DNA from: Pelistega suis | GTDB lineage: Bacteria; Pseudomonadota; Gammaproteobacteria; Burkholderiales; Burkholderiaceae_B | Length of the DNA stretch: 64,000 nt | Reading direction: 5' to 3' | Assembly (NCBI RefSeq): GCF_013133795.1 | Contig: NZ_JABGBN010000002.1 | Coordinates: 1-64,000, forward strand | Part shown: positions 39,142 through 47,968 of the stretch, one piece after another | Layout: each line of letters starts with the position of its first letter | Numbering within the stretch: position 1 is the first letter of the stretch | The notes under the pieces: generated by a model | Databases searched by the model: none | What the model saw: the letters and a program-made list of their open reading frames with translations, nothing else | What the model was told of the DNA's origin: nothing | Program-made: the position numbers and the translations under genes

Positions 39142-40246
39142 TTAAATACCTTGTTTTAAACTTGCTTCAATAAAGCTGTCTAAATCACCGTCTAATACTT
39201 TTTGAGTATTAGAAATCTCTACGCCTGTACGTAAGTCTTTAATACGACTTTGGTCAAGGACGTAAGAGCGAATTTGATGACCCCAACCTACATCGGTTTT
39301 GGCATCTTCGAGTTTTTGTTGGTCTGCCATACGTTTACGCATTTCTAATTCATAGAGTTTAGAGCGTAGCATTGACATCGCTTCCGCCTTGTTGCGGTGT
39401 TGTGAGCGGTCGTTTTGACATTGCACCACAATCCCCGTGGGTTGGTGGGTAATACGTACCGCAGAGTCCGTTTTATTAATATGCTGACCACCGGCACCGC
39501 TCGCACGGTAGGTGTCAATGCGCAAGTCTGCTGGATTAATCTCAATCTCAATAGAGTCATCAATCTCAGGATAGACATAAATACTGGCAAACGACGTATG
39601 ACGACCGTTAGCAGAGTCAAAGGGACTCTTGCGTACAAGACGGTGGACACCGCTTTCGGTGCGCAAGAAACCAAAAGCATATTCGCCTTCGATTTTAATC
39701 GTTGCTGATTTAATGCCGGCCACATCGCCGTCAGACTCTTCAAGAACTTCCGCTTTAAAGTCTTTACGCTCACAGTAACGAAGGTATTGGCGTAGTAACA
39801 TAGACGCCCAGTCTTGTGCTTCGGTACCACCAGCACCGGCCTGAATATCTAAGAAACAGTTAAGTGGGTCAGCTGGATTATTAAACATGCGTCGGAATTC
39901 AAAGCCTTCAATAATCTCAGCGTATTTTTTAGCATCTTCTTCAATGGCTATGAGGGTATCATCGTCATTATCGCTAGATGCTAATTCAAATAACTCTTGG
40001 CTATCTTTAATGGCTTGTTGTAGGTCAGTGAGGATAAGCACAACGTTTTCTAGGTTTTTCTTTTCTCGCCCTAGTTCTTGTGCTTTTTCAGGATTTTCCC
40101 AGATAGTGGGGTCTTCCATTTCTAAATTTACGACTTGCAAACGCTCTGACTTCTCTTCAAAGTCAAAGATACCCCCTCAGCGCACGCTCGCGCTCAGCAT
40201 AATCAGCCAAAGCAGAGGCTAATTGATTCTGACGTTCAACTTCCAT
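39142..40246 (-). CDS. prfB: Peptide chain release factor 2, expressed by programmed +1 frameshift
   Basis: RF2 recognises UGA and UAA. The first 27 codons start at ATG 40246 ([16 protein letters not shown]) and meet an in-frame TGA at 40165-40163. The context AGG GGG TAT CTT TGA C (40177-40162) is the classical RF2 frameshift site, with an SD-like AGGGGG just before CTT. After the +1 shift the frame continues [10 protein letters not shown] to 39142, giving 367 residues. The SPF tripeptide-type region and GGQ ([11 protein letters not shown]) are present. Low RF2 therefore increases its own synthesis. Confidence 0.96.
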
Positions 40247-40386
40247 TGTGTAAATTCCAGTAACTATTTTTTATACGAAAGGGGTTATTTTACCCCAGAT
40301 TGGGGTATGCTTTGTGCAGTATGGTATGACGAGCAACATAATTATGTTGTCAAGTGAATGTAAAAAATAAAAGAAGGAAACAGAAT

Positions 40387-41250
40387 ATGCTTACAAATCA
40401 ACAGTTTCAATCTTATTGTCAAGGTGTGAGATTGGATTATGCGCAGTATTCAAACCGTATACCTAGTCTTGATGTATTAACGCAGTTTCAGCAAGCGCAC
40501 TTGATATCTTATCCTTTTCAGAGCCTATCCACGGTTTTACGTGAGCCTATTCAGTTAGAAGATGAGATTGTTTTCCAAAAAATTGTCATGGATCAACGAG
40601 GGGGATATTGCTACGAGCTCAATGGTTTATTTCAGTCGGTATTGCGTTATCTGGGGTTTGATGTAGAGACCTTAAGTGCATATATCGTACATGATAACAA
40701 TCCCGCTTTGCCTAAGGCGAAAACGCATACTCTGTTAAAAGTTAATCTTAATCAGCAAGACTATTTGGTTGATGTTGGATTTGGTGGTTTAGTCCCTACG
40801 ATACCACTGAAATTAGAAGCTAATCTTATCCAACACACGCCTCATGGACTGTATCAATTGACTCGCTTTAAGGATAAATATGTGCTTTCTACTGAGGTTA
40901 ACGGTCAGTGGAAAATGCTTTATGCATTTGATTTAAATGTACAAAATATCGCAGATTTAGAGGTGGGAAATTGGTTTGTCTCTACACATCCTCACTCCCC
41001 ATTTCGTACGCGCTTAATGTTATCTCGGATAGAGGCAAATGGTATTCGACACAATTTACTGAATACACGCTATCAGCGTCATCAATTAGGAAAAGCGAGT
41101 GAGAGCAAAGAACTTAATAGTCTTCAAGCCTTATTTAATCTGCTCTCAGAAGTGTTTTTCATCAATATATCGTCGATAAAAACGACAGAAAAAGAGGATA
41201 TACTCCAACGATTTTTATTTTCGTCGTCGCGATTAAGTAGAGGTAAGTAG
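40387..41250 (+). CDS. Arylamine N-acetyltransferase
   Basis: Transfers acetyl from acetyl-CoA to aromatic amines and hydrazines. The catalytic triad is visible: Cys75 in RGGYCYELNG, His114 in KTHTLLKVN and Asp129 in VDVGFGG. From ATG 40387 it has 287 residues, a normal length. The upstream ATG at 40354 adds a lysine-rich non-conserved leader. It is transcribed on its own, divergent from prfB. The physiological substrate is unknown; in many bacteria it contributes to xenobiotic tolerance. Confidence 0.93.
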   Translation: MLTNQQFQSYCQGVRLDYAQYSNRIPSLDVLTQFQQAHLISYPFQSLSTVLREPIQLEDEIVFQKIVMDQRGGYCYELNGLFQSVLRYLGFDVETLSAYIVHDNNPALPKAKTHTLLKVNLNQQDYLVDVGFGGLVPTIPLKLEANLIQHTPHGLYQLTRFKDKYVLSTEVNGQWKMLYAFDLNVQNIADLEVGNWFVSTHPHSPFRTRLMLSRIEANGIRHNLLNTRYQRHQLGKASESKELNSLQALFNLLSEVFFINISSIKTTEKEDILQRFLFSSSRLSRGK

Positions 41251-41276
41251 AGGTAAGTAGGGGCATGCAATCAAGC

Positions 41277-41426
41277 TTATGGTGTTTTAATGGTTTTCAC
41301 ATTGCCTAAAGCACCACCTACTGTACCGATTACGCCATCCACAGAAGCATTGGGGTCAAGGTAATGGTGGCATGCACTTACAAGAATGCTACTGAGTAAT
41401 ACTAAACATCGAAAGCTATATCGCAT
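41277..41426 (-). CDS. Very small putative lipoprotein
   Basis: A 49-residue frame, MRYSFRCLVLLSSILVSACHHY..., with a lipobox (VSAC) and a short glycine-rich mature part (DGVIGTVGGALGN). The signal peptide makes it credible as a real gene despite its size, and it sits 31 bases beyond recJ on the same strand with AAGGAATTG before the ATG at 41426. I recognise no family. A longer start at 41468 overlaps recJ and has no signal peptide. Confidence 0.55.
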   Translation of the reverse strand: MRYSFRCLVLLSSILVSACHHYLDPNASVDGVIGTVGGALGNVKTIKTP

Positions 41427-41457
41427 ATTCAATTCCTTATGGTTATTAAAATTGATG

Positions 41458-43170
41458 CTACATCGCATGCCGAATCATCAGCTGAGTATAGACATTGCCA
41501 TTCCAGTAGTTAGGGACAAACTCATAGACTAACTCTACGGTTTCAGGGAGTTCTTCTGTGTGATTAAACCAAATCGCATCAAACATTTGCTGACCTCGCA
41601 TGACTTGGAGTTTGAGATGCTTGTCTTTTAAAAGACGTTGGTTGCGAACATGGAAAACATCTCGAAATAGAGGGCTGGGAAAGCCAGCGCCCCAGACTTG
41701 CTGTGTTAGAGCAATGGCGGTTTCCGCATTGGCATAAGCTAAATCTAAAGAGCCATCGGTTTCGATAAGTGGTGAAAAATTAGTTTTACCGCTAATATCA
41801 ACAACTGCTTTGTCAAAGGCCAGGATAAAATTATTAAAGTCTTTTTCTGCAATCGTTAAACCAGCGGCCATCGCATGACCGCCAAATTTCTGAATAAGAT
41901 GGGGGTAGCGTTTAGAAACTAAATCTAATGCGTCGCGAAGATGTACATCTGGTACTGAACGGCCAGAACCACGGATTTCGCCATCATCGCCGGGAGCAAA
42001 AGCTAGCGTAGGTTTCCAGAACTTTTCTTTTAAACGAGAAGCTACAATACCGACAACCCCTTGATGCCATTCTTGGTTAAACACACAGATAGAATGTTTG
42101 AGGGTAAAATTATCTCCTTCAATCTCTTCCATGGCTTGTGAGCTCATTTCTTGTTCAATACTCCGGCGCGTATGATTCCATTCATCTAATTGTTTGGCAA
42201 GTGTGAGTGCCTCATCATAGTCATCACTGATAAGACAACGAATACCAATGCTCATATCGGCAAGGCGACCTGCGGCATTGATACGAGGCCCAATTTTAAA
42301 GCCCAAGTCCATGCTATTAGCTTGGCGAGGATCCGTACCAGCGACATCAAATAGGGCTCGAATACCAATACTCATCTGACCAGAGCGCATTTTGGCTAAA
42401 CCTTGGCTGACAAGGATGCGATTGTTGCTATCTAGTTTGACCACATCCGCCACCGTGCCAAGGGCGACTAAATCGGCAAGACTATCTAAACGGGGTTCTG
42501 GTCGATGGTTAAAATGTCCTCTTGTCCGCATTTCTGCACGAAGTGCCATCATGGTATAAAAGATAACGCCTACACCAGCGAGGTTTTTAGAGGGGAAGTC
42601 ACAAGCGACTTGGTTTGGATTAATGATTGCTACTGCATCGGGTAAAACATCACCGGGTAAATGATGGTCAGTCACTAGGACATCTATACCGTGTGATTTT
42701 GCAGCAGCGACACCGTCTACGCTAGCGATACCATTATCTACGGTAATGATTAAATCAGGCTTCGGAGAAATGCGCTCAAGCATGACATCAATGACCGCTG
42801 GAGAGAGACCATAGCCAGTTTCAAAACGGTTGGGAACCATGAAATCGACTTTGGCTCCTAGCATACGTAAGCCACGAATGCCCACAGCACAAGCCGTGGC
42901 GCCATCACAATCATAGTCAGCAATGATGAGCAGATTCTTCCCTTGCTCAATAGCATCCGCAAGAATGCGAGCACCTTTTTCCACTTCCGTTAGTAGTGTT
43001 GGGGCAAGAAGCTGCTTCCATGAAGTATCTGTTTGATTGATATCTGAAACACCGCGAGCCGCCCACAGCTTTGCCATAAAAGGATTAATGCCTTGAGAAA
43101 TTAGTTTTTGTGCATCTGCTTCATTGACGATGCGATTAGTTACTTGGACTGAGACCACCATTGTTTCCAT
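41458..43170 (-). CDS. recJ: Single-stranded-DNA-specific exonuclease RecJ
   Basis: A 5'-3' ssDNA exonuclease of the DHH family used in recombination and mismatch repair. The 570-residue protein has motif I ADYDCDGATA (D85), DNGIASVDG, motif III VTDHHLPGD and the DHHA1 motif GGHAMAAGL. KIGPRINAAGRLADM is also typical. The start may be at 43170 or three codons later. It overlaps the upstream RpfE-like gene by 31 bases, so the pair is translationally linked. Confidence 0.95.
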   Translation of the reverse strand: METMVVSVQVTNRIVNEADAQKLISQGINPFMAKLWAARGVSDINQTDTSWKQLLAPTLLTEVEKGARILADAIEQGKNLLIIADYDCDGATACAVGIRGLRMLGAKVDFMVPNRFETGYGLSPAVIDVMLERISPKPDLIITVDNGIASVDGVAAAKSHGIDVLVTDHHLPGDVLPDAVAIINPNQVACDFPSKNLAGVGVIFYTMMALRAEMRTRGHFNHRPEPRLDSLADLVALGTVADVVKLDSNNRILVSQGLAKMRSGQMSIGIRALFDVAGTDPRQANSMDLGFKIGPRINAAGRLADMSIGIRCLISDDYDEALTLAKQLDEWNHTRRSIEQEMSSQAMEEIEGDNFTLKHSICVFNQEWHQGVVGIVASRLKEKFWKPTLAFAPGDDGEIRGSGRSVPDVHLRDALDLVSKRYPHLIQKFGGHAMAAGLTIAEKDFNNFILAFDKAVVDISGKTNFSPLIETDGSLDLAYANAETAIALTQQVWGAGFPSPLFRDVFHVRNQRLLKDKHLKLQVMRGQQMFDAIWFNHTEELPETVELVYEFVPNYWNGNVYTQLMIRHAM

Positions 43171-44066
43171 TCCGATTTATTATTGATGAGTTTAGCCCAA
43201 AAAGGCTTGGGGGTGAGGGTAACGATACGATCGAATCCAAAGAGAATATAGCGATGGAAAGATTGGCTTAATGGAGCGAGTTGCGTATCTAATGTGGCTA
43301 GCTCAGCAATCCAGCGTCCCCAGTCTTGATGTAAGTGTACTTTACTTAATTGAGAAAGTACTTTTTCGGTAGGACTACTTACTGGATGAATCTCATTAAA
43401 ACAAGCCCCGCCGTAAATCCAAGCACTATTAATAGGCTTTAAACCACGCTCTTGACGAGCGTGATTAATAGGATGGTTATACCAGAGTATTTGTAATTCC
43501 GCTAAAACATTACGTAGAGGCCGCGCTAAGTCTCCTAATTGATGCCAATCATTTAAATGACCTGTGGCGAGTAAGGATGGGCTAAAAAGCGGGAGAGTAA
43601 AGTTGTCTCCCATATCCATGAGTGCCATGTTGTTATTATGTTGTAGTAGACGATAAGGACTATGCGCTAAAACTTCTATACTGCTGTCAAAAAGTGCCTT
43701 TGCCTCATCGGGAGTAATGTTTAATTCATCAGAAGTGTACAGACTCGCATGGTGTTGCCCAATTTCAACGTATGTCAATTCCATTAAATAGACAGCTTGA
43801 TGAGAGGGGAAAGTGTTAAAATGCGTAGAGGCATACAAGGGGGCGACACCTTTGGCGTAGAAATTGTTCTCGCCCTGGTAGTTGGCCTTTTTTAATTGAT
43901 AATATTCGTAAGGTGTGCAGCCGATGGTCTCAATATCTAACCATTCTGTGCTAGCCTTGTGTGTTTGTAGTAGGCGAGTGAATACAGGGGCTTGTTTTTC
44001 AATATAAGCCTCGCTTTCTTTTGCCATTAAATCGTGGGGAATAGCCCCTAAAATTACAATATCCAT
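43140..44066 (-). CDS. RpfE-like phosphoglycerate mutase-related hypothetical protein
   Basis: A 308-residue protein of the kind found just upstream of recJ in many betaproteobacteria, usually annotated as a regulatory protein of the RpfE type or as related to cofactor-independent phosphoglycerate mutase. The recognisable segment is PINSAWIYGGA. There is no signal peptide or transmembrane segment, and I see no intact metal-binding motif that would establish phosphoglycerate mutase activity. Function is unknown. The overlap with recJ and the conserved neighbourhood argue for co-regulation. Confidence 0.65.
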   Translation of the reverse strand: MDIVILGAIPHDLMAKESEAYIEKQAPVFTRLLQTHKASTEWLDIETIGCTPYEYYQLKKANYQGENNFYAKGVAPLYASTHFNTFPSHQAVYLMELTYVEIGQHHASLYTSDELNITPDEAKALFDSSIEVLAHSPYRLLQHNNNMALMDMGDNFTLPLFSPSLLATGHLNDWHQLGDLARPLRNVLAELQILWYNHPINHARQERGLKPINSAWIYGGACFNEIHPVSSPTEKVLSQLSKVHLHQDWGRWIAELATLDTQLAPLSQSFHRYILFGFDRIVTLTPKPFWAKLINNKSEWKQWWSQSK

Positions 44067-44112
44067 AAGTGGAATTGTACCGTTAAATGACTATTGATAG
44101 AAAAGAATTATT

Positions 44113-45384
44113 GTGAAATTACCTTATGAATTATGGATTGGTTCTCGCTATGCTGGGCTAACACGCTCAAAAGGGCGAGGCAAAGATCGTTTTGTTTCAT
44201 TTGTGGCTGGTAGCTCAATGGCAGGGATTGCTTTAGGTGTGGCCGCTTTAATTGTAGTGTTATCGGTGATGACTGGCTTTCAAGTGCAAGTTCGTGATCG
44301 TATGTTATCGGTTTTGCCGCATATCCAAGTTTATAATCCAGGCGTTCCCGCAACTGAAGCTGTCGATAATTGGGAAGAACTTAAGACAGAAGCACTTAAA
44401 AATCCAGAGGTGACAGGAGCATCGGCGTTTGTTGCCGCTAGTGGTATGTTAGCACGCCAAGATAATATGAAAGGTGTAGAAATTCGAGGCATTCTTCCCG
44501 AAACTGAGGGTGATGTATCAGATTTACCTAAGCAAATGGTTCAAGGCGAGTTGAGTTCTTTGATGCCCGGTAGTTTTAATATGGTATTAGGTAGTCGAGC
44601 GGCGGCACAGTTAGGGGTGGGATTAGGCGATACCTTGTTGGTGATGTCTCCTCAAGGCTCTTTAAATCCATCGGGTTTTTCACCGCGTATGCGACAATTT
44701 ACGGTGAGTGGAATTTTTGCCTCAGGGCATGCTGAATATGATGCGAATTTAGCTTTTATCTCGGTTCGTGATGCTGCGGTGCTTTTCCGTGATTCTGGTA
44801 TTGCGGGCGCACGTTTAAAAATCAAAGATATGATTAAAGCACCAGAGGTAGCCAATTCGTTAATGACAAGCTTACCGCCAGGTTATATTCTGCGTGACTG
44901 GACGTATGATAATCGCACATGGTTTGCTGCGGTAAAAACAGAGAAACGCATGATGTTCTTAATCCTTGCGTTGATTGTTGCCGTTGCGGCATTTAACTTA
45001 TTATCATCGCTCGTGATGTCTGTTAAAGATAAACAATCAGATATTGCCATTTTACGTACCTTAGGTGCGAGTCCTCGTTCTATCGCAGGTATCTTTTTAG
45101 TACAAGGCTCGTTAATTGGTATTTTAGGGACAGCTATTGGGGTTGGTTTGGGTTGTCTCATTGCTTATAACATCGATGTCATCGTGCCGTTTATTGAGAA
45201 TTTATTGGGAACACACTTCTTGGATCCCGGTGTTTATATTATTAACCAATTACCATCACAAGTGGAATTGGATGAAGTTGCCACGGTGGGTATTACCTCT
45301 TTAGTGCTTTCTTTACTTGCAACGCTGTATCCGAGCTGGCGTGCATCACGATTACAACCTGCGGAGGTCTTACGTCATGACTAA
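44113..45384 (+). CDS. lolC: Lipoprotein-releasing ABC transporter permease LolC/LolE
   Basis: The inner-membrane component of the Lol system that extracts outer-membrane-destined lipoproteins. The 423-residue protein starts at GTG 44113 with YELWIGSRYAGLTRSKGRGKDR, has one N-terminal TM helix (GIALGVAALIVVLSVMTGF), a large periplasmic MacB-like domain and three C-terminal helices (LVQGSLIGILGTAIGVGLG). Species with a single such gene often have an LolF hybrid acting with LolD. It overlaps lolD by 8 bases. Confidence 0.93.
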   Translation: MKLPYELWIGSRYAGLTRSKGRGKDRFVSFVAGSSMAGIALGVAALIVVLSVMTGFQVQVRDRMLSVLPHIQVYNPGVPATEAVDNWEELKTEALKNPEVTGASAFVAASGMLARQDNMKGVEIRGILPETEGDVSDLPKQMVQGELSSLMPGSFNMVLGSRAAAQLGVGLGDTLLVMSPQGSLNPSGFSPRMRQFTVSGIFASGHAEYDANLAFISVRDAAVLFRDSGIAGARLKIKDMIKAPEVANSLMTSLPPGYILRDWTYDNRTWFAAVKTEKRMMFLILALIVAVAAFNLLSSLVMSVKDKQSDIAILRTLGASPRSIAGIFLVQGSLIGILGTAIGVGLGCLIAYNIDVIVPFIENLLGTHFLDPGVYIINQLPSQVELDEVATVGITSLVLSLLATLYPSWRASRLQPAEVLRHD

Positions 45385-46057
45385 TACAGTACCTGCCTTA
45401 GCTATCCAAGGGGTTACCAAAACCTATTTTGATGGCACTGAAACGCTTTCTATTTTGCGAGGGATTGACTTGACCGTTAATGCAGGAGAAATGCTTGCGA
45501 TTATTGGTGCATCAGGTTCTGGCAAAAGTACCTTATTGCATATTATGGGCTTATTAGATCAGCCAACAACAGGTTCCATTAAAGTAGATGGTCAAGAGGC
45601 TTCTTCTTTAAGTGAAAACCAGCGTAGCCGTTTGCGTAATGAAAAATTAGGTTTTGTATACCAGTTTCATCATCTATTACCAGAGTTCTCGGCATTAGAC
45701 AATGTGGCTATGCCATTAATTATGCGTCGTGTTAGCTATGCCGAAGCACGTGCTAAGGCTGAAGTGGTCTTGGGTAAAGTGGGATTGGCTCAGCGAGTAC
45801 TGCATCGCCCAGGTGAGTTGTCTGGGGGTGAACGTCAGCGCGTAGCTTTAGCTCGTGCTTTAGTGGCAAACCCTGTTTTAGTGTTGGCAGATGAACCGAC
45901 AGGGAATTTGGACACAGAGACAGCAGAAAATATGTTCACTCTCTTAAAAGAGGTCAATTGTGAGTTCAATACAGCGTTTATTATTGTAACGCATGATCCC
46001 AAATTGGCCGCTTTGGCAGACCGTCAGTTAGTGATGGAAAAAGGGCAATTACGGTAA
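45377..46057 (+). CDS. lolD: Lipoprotein-releasing ABC transporter ATPase LolD
   Basis: The ATPase of the Lol exporter. From ATG 45377 it has 226 residues with Walker A GASGSGKSTLL, the Q-loop YQFHHLLPEFSALDN (a Lol-specific region), signature LSGGERQRVAL and Walker B LVLADEPTGNLD. The overlap with lolC shows translational coupling. The upstream in-frame ATG at 45317 lies inside lolC and is rejected. A structured repeat array follows 20 bases after the stop. Confidence 0.96.
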   Translation: MTNTVPALAIQGVTKTYFDGTETLSILRGIDLTVNAGEMLAIIGASGSGKSTLLHIMGLLDQPTTGSIKVDGQEASSLSENQRSRLRNEKLGFVYQFHHLLPEFSALDNVAMPLIMRRVSYAEARAKAEVVLGKVGLAQRVLHRPGELSGGERQRVALARALVANPVLVLADEPTGNLDTETAENMFTLLKEVNCEFNTAFIIVTHDPKLAALADRQLVMEKGQLR

Positions 46058-46078
46058 GCTGATAGTATTCGCTAATGG

Positions 46079-46118
46079 TAGTCCCCACGGAGAGAACGTG
46101 ATGCACCGAGCGCATACG
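46079..46118 (+). repeat. Partial type A repeat (5' half)
   Basis: AGTCCCCACGGAGAGAACGTG and GCACCGAGCGCA match the 5' half of type A. The 3' half is missing, and a type D unit begins six bases further on, as if the second unit had replaced or interrupted the first. Confidence 0.7.
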
Positions 46119-46123
46119 CCAAT

Positions 46124-46230
46124 CTACCTACAGGTTTTTGTCAGTCGCTCGAACAGTGCCTCACTTCGTTCGTCAAAACGAAGTTTCGATGTAATCAAAC
46201 TCGCTTTGTGATCAAAAACCTCTCCGGTAG
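46124..46230 (-). repeat. Structured palindromic repeat, type D
   Basis: Minus-strand reading: outer stem CTACC pairs with GGTAG, loop GGAG faces GTA, and the second stem AGGTTTTTG pairs perfectly with CAAAAACCT. The interior holds AAAGCGAGTTTG and GTTCGAGCGACTG, like type B, and an extra hairpin (AACTTCGTTTTGACGAACGAAG region). It is the only type D copy seen in the window. Confidence 0.8.
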
Positions 46231-46261
46231 CTTGGCTTGGGTGATAGTGCTAGTTAATGGC

Positions 46262-46368
46262 AGTCCTCACGAAGAGAACTTGATGTACCGAGCGAGTTTG
46301 CAAACGGCGAGCGATAGCGACGCACTTTGCTGTCCGAGCGAATACACAATGTTCTGTAGTGAGGACGA
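46262..46368 (+). repeat. Structured palindromic repeat, type A, copy 2
   Basis: Same plan as the other type A copies: AGTCCTCAC, then GAAG (a one-base change of GGAG), AGAACTTG, the interior with GTTTGCAAAC and CGAGCGATAGCGA, ATGTTCT, GTA and GTGAGGAC. The 3' loop is GTA here rather than GCA. Confidence 0.85.
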
Positions 46369-46403
46369 CCAAGACTAAAACAGCCATGTACTTATTGCCA
46401 CAA

Positions 46404-46497
46404 AAGGTTCGCTACACGTTCCGCGCAGTCGCTCGAACAGAGCCTCGCTATCGCTCGCCTAACTCGCTTTATGCATCGAAACGTCTCCGCAAACCTT
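46404..46497 (-). repeat. Structured palindromic repeat, type B, copy 2
   Basis: Minus-strand reading: AAGGTTTGC, GGAG, ACGTTTC, interior with AAAGCGAGTTAGGCGAGCGA and GTTCGAGCGACTG, then GGAACGT, GTA and GCGAACCTT. It is convergent with the type A unit next to it, the same A-then-inverted-B pairing as at 33.0 kb. Confidence 0.85.
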
Positions 46498-46581
46498 GAG
46501 TGCTTGAGTAAACATTGTACTGCTAACAAGCAGTTATATTCTCTGGCAGACTGGCTTGGATGCTAGTGCTCGTCATGGGAA

Positions 46582-46668
46582 GACCACACGGAGAGACATT
46601 CACTCGTAGCGACATTGGAAACGGCGAAGCACTTTCCGGAGCAAGAGTGAACTGTCTGTAGTGTGGTC
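46582..46668 (+). repeat. Structured palindromic repeat, type C, copy 1
   Basis: Outer stem GACCACAC pairs perfectly with GTGTGGTC. Loop GGAG faces GTA, second stem AGACA pairs with TGTCT and TTCACTC with GAGTGAA, and an inner hairpin GGAAA / TTTCC corresponds to GCAAA / TTTGC in type A. About 87 bp. It is followed by a 3' remnant of type A at 46675-46697. Confidence 0.85.
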
Positions 46669-46674
46669 TAATCA

Positions 46675-46697
46675 ATACACAAGTTCTGCAGTGAGGA
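46675..46697 (+). repeat. Partial type A repeat (3' half)
   Basis: ACACAAGTTCTGCAGTGAGG is the 3' arm region of type A without its 5' partner. It directly follows a type C unit, as at 53952. Confidence 0.7.
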
Positions 46698-46719
46698 CGT
46701 TACGTAGCAAGTACGAAAC

Positions 46720-47901
46720 TCACACTTTAGTTAATTGACGCGTAATGAGATACTTAATCGGTGGGAAATTATTACTAAAGCGCATCACAGCAGAACGCAG
46801 TAGTTTCGCTGGAGGATGTTCTGTAGTAAAGAGCTTGACCACAAAATTCGTACCATGATAAATCGTGCGAGTGCTGAGCATATGCTTGCGTTCATACTTA
46901 TTTAACAAACTTGGTGAGGCAATATCTTGATGAGCTGCCGCTGCCTCAGCAATTAAGCCACCCAAAATCATACCGCTCTGTAAACCGAGGTTGTAGCCTT
47001 GTGCTGTCACAGGGTGCATACCGACAGCCGCATCCCCAATAACAGCACAGGATAAACCGTAGAAGCGTTTTGCGTGTACACCAACAAGAGGGTAGCTCAC
47101 CATCTTTTCTTCTAAAGTCATATCGCCTAGCTTATGCTCAAGTTGCGTCATAATACTTTGTGCTAATTGCTCTGGACTTAAGTCTGTAATCTCATGTGAG
47201 CGATGTGTATCAATGGTGACAACACAGCTACTTAAGTGCTCTTCAAGAGGGAGGATAGCCAAGGTGCGACCATAGTGAAAGCACTCAATAGCAGTATGCT
47301 CATTAGATTTAGTATGACGCATACGGAAAACATGGACAGTACGCCCAAAATCGTTCATTTCTGCACCAATACCCATTTGACGGCGCGTATTTGAAAAACG
47401 ACTATCCGCAGCAATGACAAGACGAGCAGAAACCTTTTTACCATTATCCAGTAAAACGGTTGCTCCCTGAGCTGATAAGTTCACGTCTTTAACGCCTACA
47501 CCGTAGCGAATAGTGAGGTTTTTTTGACCTTTTACTGCCTCATAAGTCGCTTGTCGGATACGATAGTTAGGTACAAGAAAACCTAGACCTTCACCAGGGA
47601 TACGTGGTTTGCTATCTTCAAAATGAAGTTGATAGTCTGATGTGCCATTAAAGACTTTCGCATCTTTTAATAGATAAATCTCATTAGGAGGGAGGTTTTG
47701 CCAGATACCGAGTTCCTGCATAGATTGACGCGAGGCATGCGTGAGTGCAATTTCTCGACCATCAAAAGAGGGCTGTGTCACACTTTCTTCGGATTGCTTT
47801 TCTAGAACCAAGATGGATACAGGGCTTTGTGCAAGGGTACGACAAAAACCAAGTCCAGCTGGACCAGCACCTACCACAATAATATCGGCATCAAAAGACA
47901 T
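46720..47901 (-). CDS. ubiM: UbiM-type FAD-dependent ubiquinone biosynthesis hydroxylase
   Basis: A flavin monooxygenase of the UbiH/UbiF/UbiI family that hydroxylates the ubiquinone ring. FAD motifs are the N-terminal VVGAGPAGLGFCRTL and the C-terminal GDAAVGMHPVTAQGYNLGL. SFDGREIALTHASRQSM near residue 45 resembles UbiM proteins, which in some bacteria replace several of the canonical hydroxylases. 393 residues, complete. It is convergent with lolD, with the repeat array between. UbiM rather than UbiH is my judgement from memory of the family, so a phylogeny should confirm it. Confidence 0.82.
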   Translation of the reverse strand: MSFDADIIVVGAGPAGLGFCRTLAQSPVSILVLEKQSEESVTQPSFDGREIALTHASRQSMQELGIWQNLPPNEIYLLKDAKVFNGTSDYQLHFEDSKPRIPGEGLGFLVPNYRIRQATYEAVKGQKNLTIRYGVGVKDVNLSAQGATVLLDNGKKVSARLVIAADSRFSNTRRQMGIGAEMNDFGRTVHVFRMRHTKSNEHTAIECFHYGRTLAILPLEEHLSSCVVTIDTHRSHEITDLSPEQLAQSIMTQLEHKLGDMTLEEKMVSYPLVGVHAKRFYGLSCAVIGDAAVGMHPVTAQGYNLGLQSGMILGGLIAEAAAAHQDIASPSLLNKYERKHMLSTRTIYHGTNFVVKLFTTEHPPAKLLRSAVMRFSNNFPPIKYLITRQLTKV

Positions 47902-47968
47902 GATAACTTCCTAAAGAACGGCTGAAAAACGTACAATAGTAGCTATTGTAACAAAAACCGAGAGAGCT

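Noticed and set aside
45317..45376. Longer lolD start inside lolC
   Set aside because: The extension overlaps lolC coding sequence and does not resemble LolD N-termini; ATG 45377 fits the 8-base coupled overlap.
46124..46668. Integron attC sites
   Set aside because: The units are imperfect palindromes of the right size, but the GTTRRRY/RYYYAAC core sites are missing, no integrase is present and no gene cassettes lie between them.
46079..46700. Possible CRISPR array
   Set aside because: The repeats are long, of four types, in both orientations, with no uniform spacers and no cas genes nearby.
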